Below, piece by piece: positions 1 to 7,022 of a stretch of DNA of 30,612 nt. The DNA is from CAYUJH01 sp964394585. GTDB lineage: Bacteria; Bacteroidota; Bacteroidia; Cytophagales; Flammeovirgaceae. The notes under the pieces are model-generated. The model searched no databases, was not told the DNA's origin, and saw only the letters and a program-made list of their open reading frames with translations. How positions within the stretch are numbered: the stretch's first letter is position 1; each line of letters starts with the position of its first letter. Made by a program: the position numbers and the translations under genes. The stretch lies in NCBI GenBank assembly GCA_964394585.1, contig CAYMYI010000042.1:1-30612 (forward strand), written 5' to 3'.

Positions 1-97
1 GCAAAACAACAAAATAAAATTTCCCAACAGACTCTTAGTTTGATAGTCCTTTCATCTTTAATAGAAGTTTATTTAACACCACTAATTTTATAATATT

Positions 98-415
98 ATG
101 AACACAAAATCTAATTTAATAATTGCATCTTACTTTGCAATTCTTACTATTTCAACATTAATCATTAGACGTTTAGAGTTATTTGAAAGTCGGTTTATTG
201 ATATATTTTTCCTGTTTTTAATTTCTATCCCATTTAGAAAAGGAAACAGAAATCTTTACATCATTTATTCAGTAATATTTTTTACATCAATTGCATATTT
301 CAAAAATTACAATGCTAGTGAAAATTTAAATTTAGCAATAATTATTTTTAATGGAATTTTATCATTTGGAAATATTTATCTTGGAATAAAAAAAACTACA
401 CCTAACAAGGTATAA
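98..415 (+). CDS. Small hydrophobic membrane protein, AT-rich, cassette-like
   Basis: A 105-residue protein of unknown function. It is very hydrophobic, with roughly four candidate membrane segments (about residues 6-24, 33-46, 52-68 and 78-97) joined by short basic loops such as RKGNRN. No family is recognised. The gene is visibly more AT-rich than its neighbours and stands alone: it points away from the next gene and is followed directly by a large imperfect palindrome. The last codons (TPNKV and the TAA stop) lie inside the left arm of that palindrome, as is usual for ORFs in integron gene cassettes. The ATG at 98 is the only reasonable start and follows AT-rich DNA without a Shine-Dalgarno sequence. 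Seen: hydrophobicity and the overlap with the repeat. Inferred: cassette origin. Confidence 0.65.
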   Translation: MNTKSNLIIASYFAILTISTLIIRRLELFESRFIDIFFLFLISIPFRKGNRNLYIIYSVIFFTSIAYFKNYNASENLNLAIIIFNGILSFGNIYLGIKKTTPNKV

Positions 416-533
416 ATGCAATAGCGGGTTTGTTGCTAAATTCAAAATGGTTGTTTGTTTTTAAAGTCATTAGTAAGCCGATAATTAGGAGAGTTTTACC
501 CGCTACTGCATTTATACATTACCGTTCAGGCAC
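401..533 (+). repeat. attC-like imperfect palindrome following a solitary gene
   Basis: A 19-bp arm at 411-429 (TATAAATGCAATAGCGGGT) is matched by its reverse complement at 498-516 with one mismatch, 68 bp apart. Outside the arms, CCTAAC (401-406) can pair with GTTCAGG (524-530) apart from one unpaired C. On the left, ACCTAAC (400-406) fits the integron R'' core RYYYAAC. On the right, GTTCAGGC resembles the R' core GTTRRRY with one inserted base. The stretches between core and arm (AAGG against CATTACC) are asymmetric, as in attC hairpins. The upstream ORF stops inside the left arm. No integrase is visible in the window. It could instead be another family of Bacteroidota stem-loop repeat. Confidence 0.5.
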
Positions 534-671
534 ATGGCTTAAGCCTTAGTTTGATATGGTATTGAAAGTGATTAGAACGGTAAGGGGAAATTTGAAAATT
601 CTGATAGTGTGATAAAAAGCGTCTTTCCCCATCATATAAAAACTATATGAGACTTTAAACAGAACGGGAAG

Positions 672-1403
672 CTAAAACAGACCATGCTTATTTAACTGTT
701 CTACAAATTCCTTTTTATTTCTTCTGCTAATGGGAATATCTTTTTTCCCCATTGTGATGAAATCGCCCTCTACGGCATTAATTTTATCTAAATTAATGAT
801 GTAAGATTTGTGCACTCTAAAAAATTGGGTGGGGGGAAGAATCTCTTCTAATTTACTTAAAGAAAGTAAGGTGATGATGTTACTTTCATCCGTGTAAATG
901 CGAACATATTCGCGAAAACCTTCAATGTATTGAATTTCATCATAGCATACTTTTACAATTTTTCCATCCGCCTTTACAAAGAAGTAAGATTCGTTACTAG
1001 GTGGGGGAGTGGAAGGGGAAAGCTGTACGGCATGATGATTCTTTTGTTTCAACTCAAAAAAATCTTGCGATTTATTCACCGCCTTGAAAAAACGCTCGAA
1101 CGATATAGGTTTCACAAGGTAATCCATTACGGCAAGTTCATAGCTTTCTAATGCGTATTCTTGATAAGCCGTCGTAAGAATGACCATGGGTTTAGGGTCT
1201 AAAATTTTTAAGAATTCAATTCCTGTTAAATTGGGCATTTGAATATCTAAAAAAAGTAAATCAACCTCATTTTTACTTAAAAAGGCTTTTGCGGATAAAG
1301 GTTCGCTAAAATCGCCAACTAAATTAAGGTTAGGCGTTTTATGTATATAATCGGTCAGAAGCTCTCTTGCTAATACTTCGTCATCCACTATAATGCAATT
1401 CAT
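672..1403 (-). CDS. LytTR-family response regulator
   Basis: A 243-residue two-component response regulator. Residues 1-120 form a receiver domain: the acidic pair D7/D8 near the start (IIVDDE), the phosphoacceptor D53 (LLFLDIQMPN), T77 in the switch position (VILTTAY) and K98 (YLVKPIS). Residues about 140-240 form a LytTR DNA-binding domain with the usual YIEGFREYVRIYT and FFRVHKSYIINL motifs. It is probably phosphorylated by the adjacent kinase; its start codon lies inside the 3' end of the kinase gene (23-nt overlap), so the two are translationally coupled. LytTR regulators of this kind control varied targets in Bacteroidota. The divergent subtilase gene beyond the kinase is a plausible but unproven target. 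Confidence 0.93.
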   Translation of the reverse strand: MNCIIVDDEVLARELLTDYIHKTPNLNLVGDFSEPLSAKAFLSKNEVDLLFLDIQMPNLTGIEFLKILDPKPMVILTTAYQEYALESYELAVMDYLVKPISFERFFKAVNKSQDFFELKQKNHHAVQLSPSTPPPSNESYFFVKADGKIVKVCYDEIQYIEGFREYVRIYTDESNIITLLSLSKLEEILPPTQFFRVHKSYIINLDKINAVEGDFITMGKKDIPISRRNKKEFVEQLNKHGLF

Positions 1404-2526
1404 GAGCAGTTAATTTTAAGGTGAGGTGAATTAGAAATTTTTCTTGTGTTTCATCTATTTCAAGAACATGGTCGGGGTACATCAAGGCTAATCGTTTTTT
1501 TATATTGGATAAGCCAATACCTGTGGAAACTAAATTTTGAGCCTTTGGTTCCTTCGAATTTTCGGCAGTTAAATGAAGAACGTCTTCTTCATCTACCAAT
1601 AACGAAATGGACGCCCACCCGGATGGATTAGTTTCCAAATCGCTATGCTTAATGATATTTTCAAGGAAGCTAATTAGTAATAACGGCGCAATAAAATGAT
1701 ACCCTTTTACTCCTTTGCATTCCATTTCAATTTTAGAAAATTGAGTGCTTTTTAAGCTGTTTAACTCTAGGTAGTTTTTTAAAAAATTTACTTCTCTTTC
1801 TAAAGGTACTTCCTTATGATTTGCCTCACTTAACATATAGCGCATACTTTCAGAGAGCTTCATAATCATAGGGGCTGCATTATCTTTTTTCAAGTATGCT
1901 AAGGTGTAAATATTATTGAGCGTATTGAAAAGAAAATGAGGATTTAACTGTAAACGCAATAGTTTTAATTCGGCTTCAAGTTGGTGACTTTTCATTTCAC
2001 TTTTAATACGCTGACTTTCTTCCCATTCTACTATCATTTTAAAAATTACTACTAGCATATGAATGCCTCCATGTACGATAGTCATTACAAGTAACCACAA
2101 CCATTTTATCTCATTTGTATTCAGTTTATTCAATAAGGAAAAGTCGCTTTCATTTAATACATCAACATGAAGGATCATGCGTATGAAGGCAACTGAAACG
2201 ATAAGCAGCGCTGATGTTACTCCATAAAGTAGGTATTTTTTCTTTTCTAAAAACCGTGGAATGAGAAGTAATAAATTAAAATATACTTGGAAAATACTTG
2301 CCCCAAGTAGAAGGGTAGTCATTAGAAAAGCCTGAGTTAAACTGGTAATTGTCACGGTAATGGCAAGATACACCAGATACATAATACCCCAGAATAATAA
2401 GGCTAGCTTCCGATTAATTTTCATAGATTCTGCACTTTTATCCCTATAAAGAACGAAAAATTGGAGCAAACTTTTGTGCTTTTTCAATAAAGGGTAGTAA
2501 GTATTCAATGATAGGTCATTACTCAT
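1381..2526 (-). CDS. LytS/YehU-type sensor histidine kinase
   Basis: A 381-residue inner-membrane histidine kinase of the His_kinase (PF06580) type. About four membrane segments are visible (roughly 42-60, 64-90, 100-118 and 142-165), followed by a short helical linker (EWEESQRIKSEMKSHQLEAE) and the phosphoacceptor motif LNPHFLFNTLNN with H197. The C-terminal region carries an ATPase domain with the N-box-like FLENIIKHS and the glycine motif STGIGLSNIKKRL. No separate extracellular sensor domain is present, so the signal is probably sensed in the membrane. It is the first gene of a two-gene operon with the LytTR regulator. Met35 is an alternative start, just before the first membrane segment. 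Confidence 0.92.
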   Translation of the reverse strand: MSNDLSLNTYYPLLKKHKSLLQFFVLYRDKSAESMKINRKLALLFWGIMYLVYLAITVTITSLTQAFLMTTLLLGASIFQVYFNLLLLIPRFLEKKKYLLYGVTSALLIVSVAFIRMILHVDVLNESDFSLLNKLNTNEIKWLWLLVMTIVHGGIHMLVVIFKMIVEWEESQRIKSEMKSHQLEAELKLLRLQLNPHFLFNTLNNIYTLAYLKKDNAAPMIMKLSESMRYMLSEANHKEVPLEREVNFLKNYLELNSLKSTQFSKIEMECKGVKGYHFIAPLLLISFLENIIKHSDLETNPSGWASISLLVDEEDVLHLTAENSKEPKAQNLVSTGIGLSNIKKRLALMYPDHVLEIDETQEKFLIHLTLKLTAHELHYSG

Positions 2527-2618
2527 CCATCAACTGTTGTTACATCGCCTCTAAAGCAGCTTATCAACCGCTATTTGTGCTATAAAAGCCATTGGACTGG
2601 AAAATAGTAAAGCAGGTT

Positions 2619-2636
2619 GAATAGTAAAATCTATTC
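2619..2636. promoter_or_regulatory. Small inverted repeat in divergent intergenic region
   Basis: GAATAG (2619-2624) and CTATTC (2631-2636) form a perfect 6-bp inverted repeat with a 6-nt spacer, between the divergently transcribed kinase and subtilase genes. A related AATAGTAAA string lies just upstream. It could be an operator or a chance palindrome; no regulator is assigned. The rest of the 155-bp intergenic region shows no good TAnnTTTG promoter. Confidence 0.2.
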
Positions 2637-2681
2637 TGACCTATCTGTGGTTAAACCGAGTAACTCATTCATTTTAACAAC

Positions 2682-3902
2682 ATGAAAACAATGAAAAAGT
2701 ATTTAGCAAATATTCTAATAGGTTTTACGATTTCAGTCGTTGCGATAAGTTGTCAGCAAGAAGATGTTGAAGAAGTAATGCCCGATGAATCAGAAGAATC
2801 TTTCATTAATTCTTCTAATGGGGCGCTCATTCCAGACGAATATATTATTGTATTTAACGATGAAGCCTCGGCTTTTTCCAAAGAAGAGGAGGCTTCTTAT
2901 GAAGCAAGAGTTTTCGAATTAAGAACCTTTGCTAATTCAATGATAAGGGCTAAATCGATCGAAAACTTTGAAATCGATAAAGTTTTCGTTCAGGTATTCA
3001 AAGGAATCAGCATTAAAGTATCAGCAAATCTTGTCGACGAAATTGCCCAAGATAGCAGAGTGAAATTTGTAGAGCAAAATAAGATTATTGCGCGCCCACC
3101 GTGGGATAACCCCAACGATGTACCGAGTTCACAAGAACAAGAAGTTCCCTATGGCATTGAACGAGTTGGGTATGGTGATGGTACCGGCAAAGTAGCTTGG
3201 ATCATTGATACCGGTATTGATCTAGACCACGAGGATTTAAATGTGGATGAAACAAGAGGGTTTTCAGCGTTTTCAAGAGGAATTGACCAGGGTTTTAATG
3301 ACCTTAACGGGCACGGAACCCATTGTGCAGGCACTGTTGCGGCAATAGATAATGGAATTGGCGTGGTAGGAGTGGCTGCCGGTGCAACTGTAATCCCTAT
3401 TAAAGTACTCGGTTGGAATGGTAGCGGTTCTACAAGTGGAGTGATTGCAGGGGTTGACTATGTAGCGGCGAACGCTTCTGCCGGAGATGCTGTAAATATG
3501 AGTTTAGGAGGAGGAATTTCCAATGCCTTAGACGAGGCAATCTTGAATGCAGCTAAAAAGCAAATTTACATTGTATTAGCCGCAGGTAATGAAAGTGATA
3601 ATGCGAATAATTACTCCCCTGCACGAGTGAACGGAGATAATATTTGGACCATTTCTGCAATGGATAGCAACGATGAGTTTGCCAACTTCTCAAACTATGG
3701 TAATGCTCCAGTGGATTTTTGCGAGCCGGGAGTTGCTATAAAATCGACCTTCTTCACAGGAGGATATGCCACACTGAGTGGTACTTCTATGGCAGCACCA
3801 CACTTCTGTGGTATTATACTGATGACCAACGGCAACCCCAGAACTGATGGCTTTGTAAACGGCGATCCAGATGGAAATGCTGACCCGATTGGGGCGCTCT
3901 AA
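2682..3902 (+). CDS. Subtilisin-like (S8) serine protease, lipoprotein
   Basis: A 406-residue subtilase. The N-terminus is a lipoprotein-type signal (hydrophobic core, then VVAISC with Cys24). An Inhibitor_I9-like propeptide covers about residues 50-137 (PDEYIIVFND to VKFVEQNKII). The peptidase domain has the complete triad: D176 in IIDTGID, H211 in NGHGTHCAGT and S368 in LSGTSMAAPH, with N303 of AAGNES as the oxyanion-hole residue. It is therefore expected to be an active, envelope-attached or secreted endopeptidase. After the catalytic Ser only about 38 residues remain, ending in NGDPDGNADPIGAL, with no C-terminal sorting domain. The second Met (2691) is an equally good start: from there the 5' end matches that of the next lipoprotein gene almost base for base. 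Confidence 0.95.
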   Translation: MKTMKKYLANILIGFTISVVAISCQQEDVEEVMPDESEESFINSSNGALIPDEYIIVFNDEASAFSKEEEASYEARVFELRTFANSMIRAKSIENFEIDKVFVQVFKGISIKVSANLVDEIAQDSRVKFVEQNKIIARPPWDNPNDVPSSQEQEVPYGIERVGYGDGTGKVAWIIDTGIDLDHEDLNVDETRGFSAFSRGIDQGFNDLNGHGTHCAGTVAAIDNGIGVVGVAAGATVIPIKVLGWNGSGSTSGVIAGVDYVAANASAGDAVNMSLGGGISNALDEAILNAAKKQIYIVLAAGNESDNANNYSPARVNGDNIWTISAMDSNDEFANFSNYGNAPVDFCEPGVAIKSTFFTGGYATLSGTSMAAPHFCGIILMTNGNPRTDGFVNGDPDGNADPIGAL

Positions 3903-4058
3903 ATTGTCAACACCGTTCATTTTTCTAGCAACCACTTCTTTATCAGAATTCACCTTTTGCTTAAAAATTAACTCAGTTGGTTGAAAAATAACATCTTAAT
4001 TAAAGTATACTCAGTAAAAACAAAGTAAGTATTTTAAAACATTTTAATTTCAAAAACA

Positions 4059-4871
4059 ATGAAAAAGTATTTAGTAAGTATCCTAATTGGTTTTATCGGT
4101 TTTTCTGTCGTTTCATGTAGCGATGACGACGATGACGCAACGGTAACCCCCGATACCACTACAGAAGAACAGTTAGCGGCAGATATTGCCTTTGCTCACG
4201 CCGAAATCGATGAAGTTTACAGGGTTTCTGAAGAGGCATTTATAGAGGAAGACAACGGCAGAATAGCCCGATCATTCTGTGCAAGCATAAACTTGGATCG
4301 AAATAATAAAACCCTAACTCTAGACTATGGTAATGGTTGTACTGGTCCTTCAGGAGAAGTAACACGTAGTGGTAGTTTTACAATCGCTTATACCGGCACG
4401 GTGCGTGAGCCCTTCAGCGGAGGGATGACCATCACGTTCAATAATTATACGGTCAATGGGTTTTCTATTGACGGTACTACTACCGCTACTGCAGTAAATA
4501 ACAATTCTTTCCAGCGTACGAATAACCTTACAATCAACTATAATGGAGATCAGGTTTCCGTTACTAGCAACTTCAATTACGCATGGACTGAGGGCGCAGG
4601 AGATCGTGAAACATTCAACGAGGCATTTGAAATTACAGGAACGGCATCAGGAACTAACAGAGAGGGTACGTCTTACTCTGTAACCATTACAGAGCCTTGG
4701 GTAACAAGAACAGCCTGTTTCCAAGAAGAACTTTTCTATCCAGTAAGTGGGATAAGTACCATCACCATAGGTAATGCCCCAAGTTATACACTAGACTTCG
4801 GTGATGGTGCGTGTGACAAATTAGCGACCGTTACTGTAGGGCGTGTAACTCAAGAAATTACACTTCCATAA
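4059..4871 (+). CDS. Beta-rich lipoprotein of unknown function
   Basis: A 270-residue protein. The first 20 residues form a lipoprotein signal (FSVVSC, Cys20) followed by an acidic run (SDDDDD) that should keep the protein on the cell envelope. The rest is rich in T, N, G and S and looks all-beta. Two similar motifs, LDYGNGC (about 88-94) and LDFGDGAC (about 245-252), sit near the ends of the mature domain, hinting at two related halves. No enzyme motif is seen. The first 40 or so bases of the gene are nearly identical to the 5' end of the subtilase gene upstream. It lies 19 bp before the fatty acid hydroxylase gene, so co-transcription is likely. Function is not assigned. Confidence 0.75.
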   Translation: MKKYLVSILIGFIGFSVVSCSDDDDDATVTPDTTTEEQLAADIAFAHAEIDEVYRVSEEAFIEEDNGRIARSFCASINLDRNNKTLTLDYGNGCTGPSGEVTRSGSFTIAYTGTVREPFSGGMTITFNNYTVNGFSIDGTTTATAVNNNSFQRTNNLTINYNGDQVSVTSNFNYAWTEGAGDRETFNEAFEITGTASGTNREGTSYSVTITEPWVTRTACFQEELFYPVSGISTITIGNAPSYTLDFGDGACDKLATVTVGRVTQEITLP

Positions 4872-4890
4872 ACATTCTAATTTTCCAGTT

Positions 4891-5676
4891 ATGAACTATT
4901 TAATTGAAAACTTTGGAATAGTAAAAGGGTGGGGCTTAGCCACCCTTTTCTTCACCCTCAGGTATGTACTACCTGCAGGTTTAGTATATACGTTCTTCTA
5001 TGTTTATAAAAGACGGGCATTTTTAATAAAAAAAATACAACAAAAATTCCCGTCCAACGCTAAAATCAGAGAAGAAATTCAACACTCGCTTTTTGCAACC
5101 CTTATTTTGAGTAGCCTAGGCTTAGTACTCTATTTAGTTGATTTTAAAAGCTTTTCAAAGATATATTTAGATATCAATGCATATCCTTTGGTGTATCTAC
5201 CCATCTCGTTTGTGCTATTGGTCTTTATTCAAGATACCTACTTTTATTGGACACACCGTCTGATGCATTTGCCTAAAGTTTACCGTATTGTGCACAGAAC
5301 GCATCACGGTTCCACGAACCCTACCCCTTGGGCAATATTCAATTTTCATCCGCTAGAGGTGCTTCTTGAGTATGCTGTGTTACCTGTGTTGTTACTCCTA
5401 ATTCCCGTACATATTTCTGTGTTGGCAGTATTTATTTTATGGTTAATAGGTTTCAATTTGCTTGGGCATTTAGGCTTCGAAATTTTCCCTGCCTGGTTTC
5501 TCAAGCATCCGGTAACCAAATGGCTGAATACTTCTACCCACCACAATATGCACCATCAGTTAGTAGGGTGTAACTATGGTTTGTATTTCAATTTTTGGGA
5601 TACTTGGATGGGCACCAACCATAAAGCATACAAGCAACGCTTTGAGGAGATTCATAGCCGAAAGCTGGAAGCGTAA
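4891..5676 (+). CDS. Sterol desaturase / fatty acid hydroxylase family membrane di-iron enzyme
   Basis: A 261-residue integral membrane oxygenase of the FA_hydroxylase superfamily (PF04116). The metal-binding histidine clusters are all present: HRLMH (H122, H126), HRTHH (H135, H138, H139) and THHNMHH (H217, H218, H221, H222), with H153 and H193 as further candidates. Four or more hydrophobic segments surround them (about 16-38, 68-85, 98-117 and 160-192). Such enzymes hydroxylate or desaturate lipids, sterols or carotenoids at a di-iron centre; the substrate cannot be read from sequence. The ATG at 4891 gives a normal family length. It probably shares a transcript with the lipoprotein gene 19 bp upstream. 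Confidence 0.92.
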   Translation: MNYLIENFGIVKGWGLATLFFTLRYVLPAGLVYTFFYVYKRRAFLIKKIQQKFPSNAKIREEIQHSLFATLILSSLGLVLYLVDFKSFSKIYLDINAYPLVYLPISFVLLVFIQDTYFYWTHRLMHLPKVYRIVHRTHHGSTNPTPWAIFNFHPLEVLLEYAVLPVLLLLIPVHISVLAVFILWLIGFNLLGHLGFEIFPAWFLKHPVTKWLNTSTHHNMHHQLVGCNYGLYFNFWDTWMGTNHKAYKQRFEEIHSRKLEA

Positions 5677-5709
5677 TGAGGGTGCGTATAATACTATTCC
5701 TCATCCTTA

Positions 5710-5760
5710 TTCAATTCACTTAGCAATATGTTCAATTCACTTAGCAATCTGTTCAGTTCA
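5710..5760 (+). repeat. 21-bp tandem repeat, 2.4 copies
   Basis: The unit TTCAATTCACTTAGCAATATG (one base over 20, so abbreviated here as TTCAATTCACTTAGCAAT plus ATG) occurs at 5710-5730 and again at 5731-5751 with one change (A to C). A partial third copy, TTCAGTTCA, follows at 5752-5760. It lies in the gap after the hydroxylase gene and before the DUF2147 gene. Confidence 0.85.
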
Positions 5761-5795
5761 GTGTCAATTTAGTATAAAAGCGATAGTTATTCGCG

Positions 5796-5803
5796 TACAT
5801 TTG
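5796..5803 (+). promoter_or_regulatory. Candidate -7 element before the DUF2147 gene
   Basis: TACATTTG fits the Bacteroidota -7 consensus TAnnTTTG and lies 34 bp upstream of the ATG at 5838. The expected -33 TTTG about 19 bp upstream is not present (TATA instead), so this is only a candidate. Confidence 0.3.
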
Positions 5804-5837
5804 ATTGTAATATTTAAAAATTAACAAAATCAACACC

Positions 5838-6230
5838 ATGAACTACAAGAGTAAAAAATCAATATTTGCTTTCATCATTTTAAGCCTGATTGCACTTTCT
5901 ACGCATGCACAAACAAGCATAGAAGGGCAATGGAGAGATTATGAAAAGGGAGTTACCATTTCTATATACGAGGAAGACGGGAAATTTTTTGGGCAGTTAG
6001 TTTCATCCGACGATGCTGAGCAAAACGCAAAAATTCAGCAAAAGGGGAAAATCATTTTGCTAAAAAACTTTGAGAAGAAGGGAGATAAAAAATATTGCTG
6101 CGGTACTATCTACCAACCTCAATACGATAGAACCTTAAATGCTACTTTATTTCTAGAAAATGAAGATACGCTGCAAATCAAGGCGAAATACGGAATATTT
6201 AGTGGGACACGCCTTTGGAAAAGGCTCTAA
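5838..6230 (+). CDS. DUF2147 domain secreted protein
   Basis: A 130-residue exported protein. Residues 1-24 are a cleavable signal peptide (hydrophobic core, cleavage probably after STHA). The mature part matches the DUF2147 pattern as I know it: IEGQWRDYEKG, then SIYEEDGKFFGQLV, a central GTIYQPQYDRTLNATLFLEN and the ending IFSGTRLWKRL. The family has no known enzymatic activity and is common in Bacteroidota and Proteobacteria. The central CC pair (KYCCGTIY) is unusual for a small periplasmic protein. The outer-membrane barrel gene begins 19 bp downstream, so the two are probably co-transcribed. Confidence 0.85.
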   Translation: MNYKSKKSIFAFIILSLIALSTHAQTSIEGQWRDYEKGVTISIYEEDGKFFGQLVSSDDAEQNAKIQQKGKIILLKNFEKKGDKKYCCGTIYQPQYDRTLNATLFLENEDTLQIKAKYGIFSGTRLWKRL

Positions 6231-6249
6231 TAACAGCCGAAATGTTACT

Positions 6250-7011
6250 ATGAAACGAATCGTTTTAATGACAGGAGTCTTAGGGGTGTGTATAGCCTTT
6301 CAGGTACAATCGCAAGATTATAAACCACGCTCTGAGGCTGAAAAAGCAATGGCTTCTATAGAAAATAAACCCATACTCTACGACTCGCTCAGAAGAGTAT
6401 ATAAAAATAGATGGAGCATTGGGTTTACCTATGGGCAACGTCATGTCGAAAATGCGAACAAAACGGGAATTCCCGATACGGTTACTTTTACAGACTTTAC
6501 GAGCAGGAAAGCCTTTTACGGTATCGAAGGGAGTTATTTTGTTTCGCAAAAAGTTCAAGTATTCCTGGCTTTAAATATTTTGTTATTGCCTGAAGAACAG
6601 AATATTAATTCTATTTCGATTGGGAATAATGGTTTACAAGTAGAAGGAAGTGGAAACGGAGGAGCCATGATCAATTCAGGCATTGGTGTCCGATATCTTT
6701 TGCTAAATGGCGCTATATTAAGACCGTACGCAGGACTTCAGGTTGGGAATATTAGAGCTATTGCAAAGGGAGGCAAGGCAGATATCTCTTTATTTAATCG
6801 GAATCTACAAATTGAGGAGGTTACCAGAAATTTTGGATATGTAAATCCAACCGTCGGTATTAACTACAGAATTGCCCCGGGCTCTATGCTCGATTTAAAT
6901 TTGGGGTATCTCAAAGCAAATAAAACCGAAGGTATTGGAGGGGTGGTTTCACCAAGTGGAGTAACCCTCGCACTTACTTTTCATCTTGTGATAAATGCTA
7001 GAAAAGATTGA
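6250..7011 (+). CDS. Outer-membrane beta-barrel protein
   Basis: A 253-residue protein starting at ATG 6250. An upstream in-frame Met exists at 6160, but it lies inside the DUF2147 gene and would bury the signal peptide. The start used gives MKRIVLM followed by a hydrophobic segment and VQSQ. The mature protein has alternating short polar/aromatic strands (WSIGFTYGQRH, FYGIEGSYFVSQKVQVFLALNIL, GIGVRYLLLNGAILRPYAGLQVG, PTVGINYRI, MLDLNLGYLKAN, VTLALTFHLVI), the pattern of an eight-stranded OmpA/porin-like barrel. It lies 11 bp before the TolC-like gene, so it may belong to the same efflux operon. Substrate and exact family are not recognised. Confidence 0.8.
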   Translation: MKRIVLMTGVLGVCIAFQVQSQDYKPRSEAEKAMASIENKPILYDSLRRVYKNRWSIGFTYGQRHVENANKTGIPDTVTFTDFTSRKAFYGIEGSYFVSQKVQVFLALNILLLPEEQNINSISIGNNGLQVEGSGNGGAMINSGIGVRYLLLNGAILRPYAGLQVGNIRAIAKGGKADISLFNRNLQIEEVTRNFGYVNPTVGINYRIAPGSMLDLNLGYLKANKTEGIGGVVSPSGVTLALTFHLVINARKD

Positions 7012-7022
7012 GCTGATTCGAA

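Noticed and set aside
584..630. GGGGAAA ... TTTCCCC inverted repeat after the response regulator gene
   Set aside because: The arms are only 7 bp and 33 bp apart without a following T-tract on the minus strand, so a terminator cannot be supported.
5576..5824. 82-residue plus-strand frame overlapping the end of the hydroxylase gene
   Set aside because: It is mostly a shadow of the hydroxylase gene in another frame plus translation of the 21-bp tandem repeat (IHLAICSIHLAICS).
6160..6249. N-terminal extension of the beta-barrel protein to the Met at 6160
   Set aside because: It overlaps the DUF2147 gene by 71 bp and places 30 residues before an evident signal peptide; ATG 6250 is preferred.
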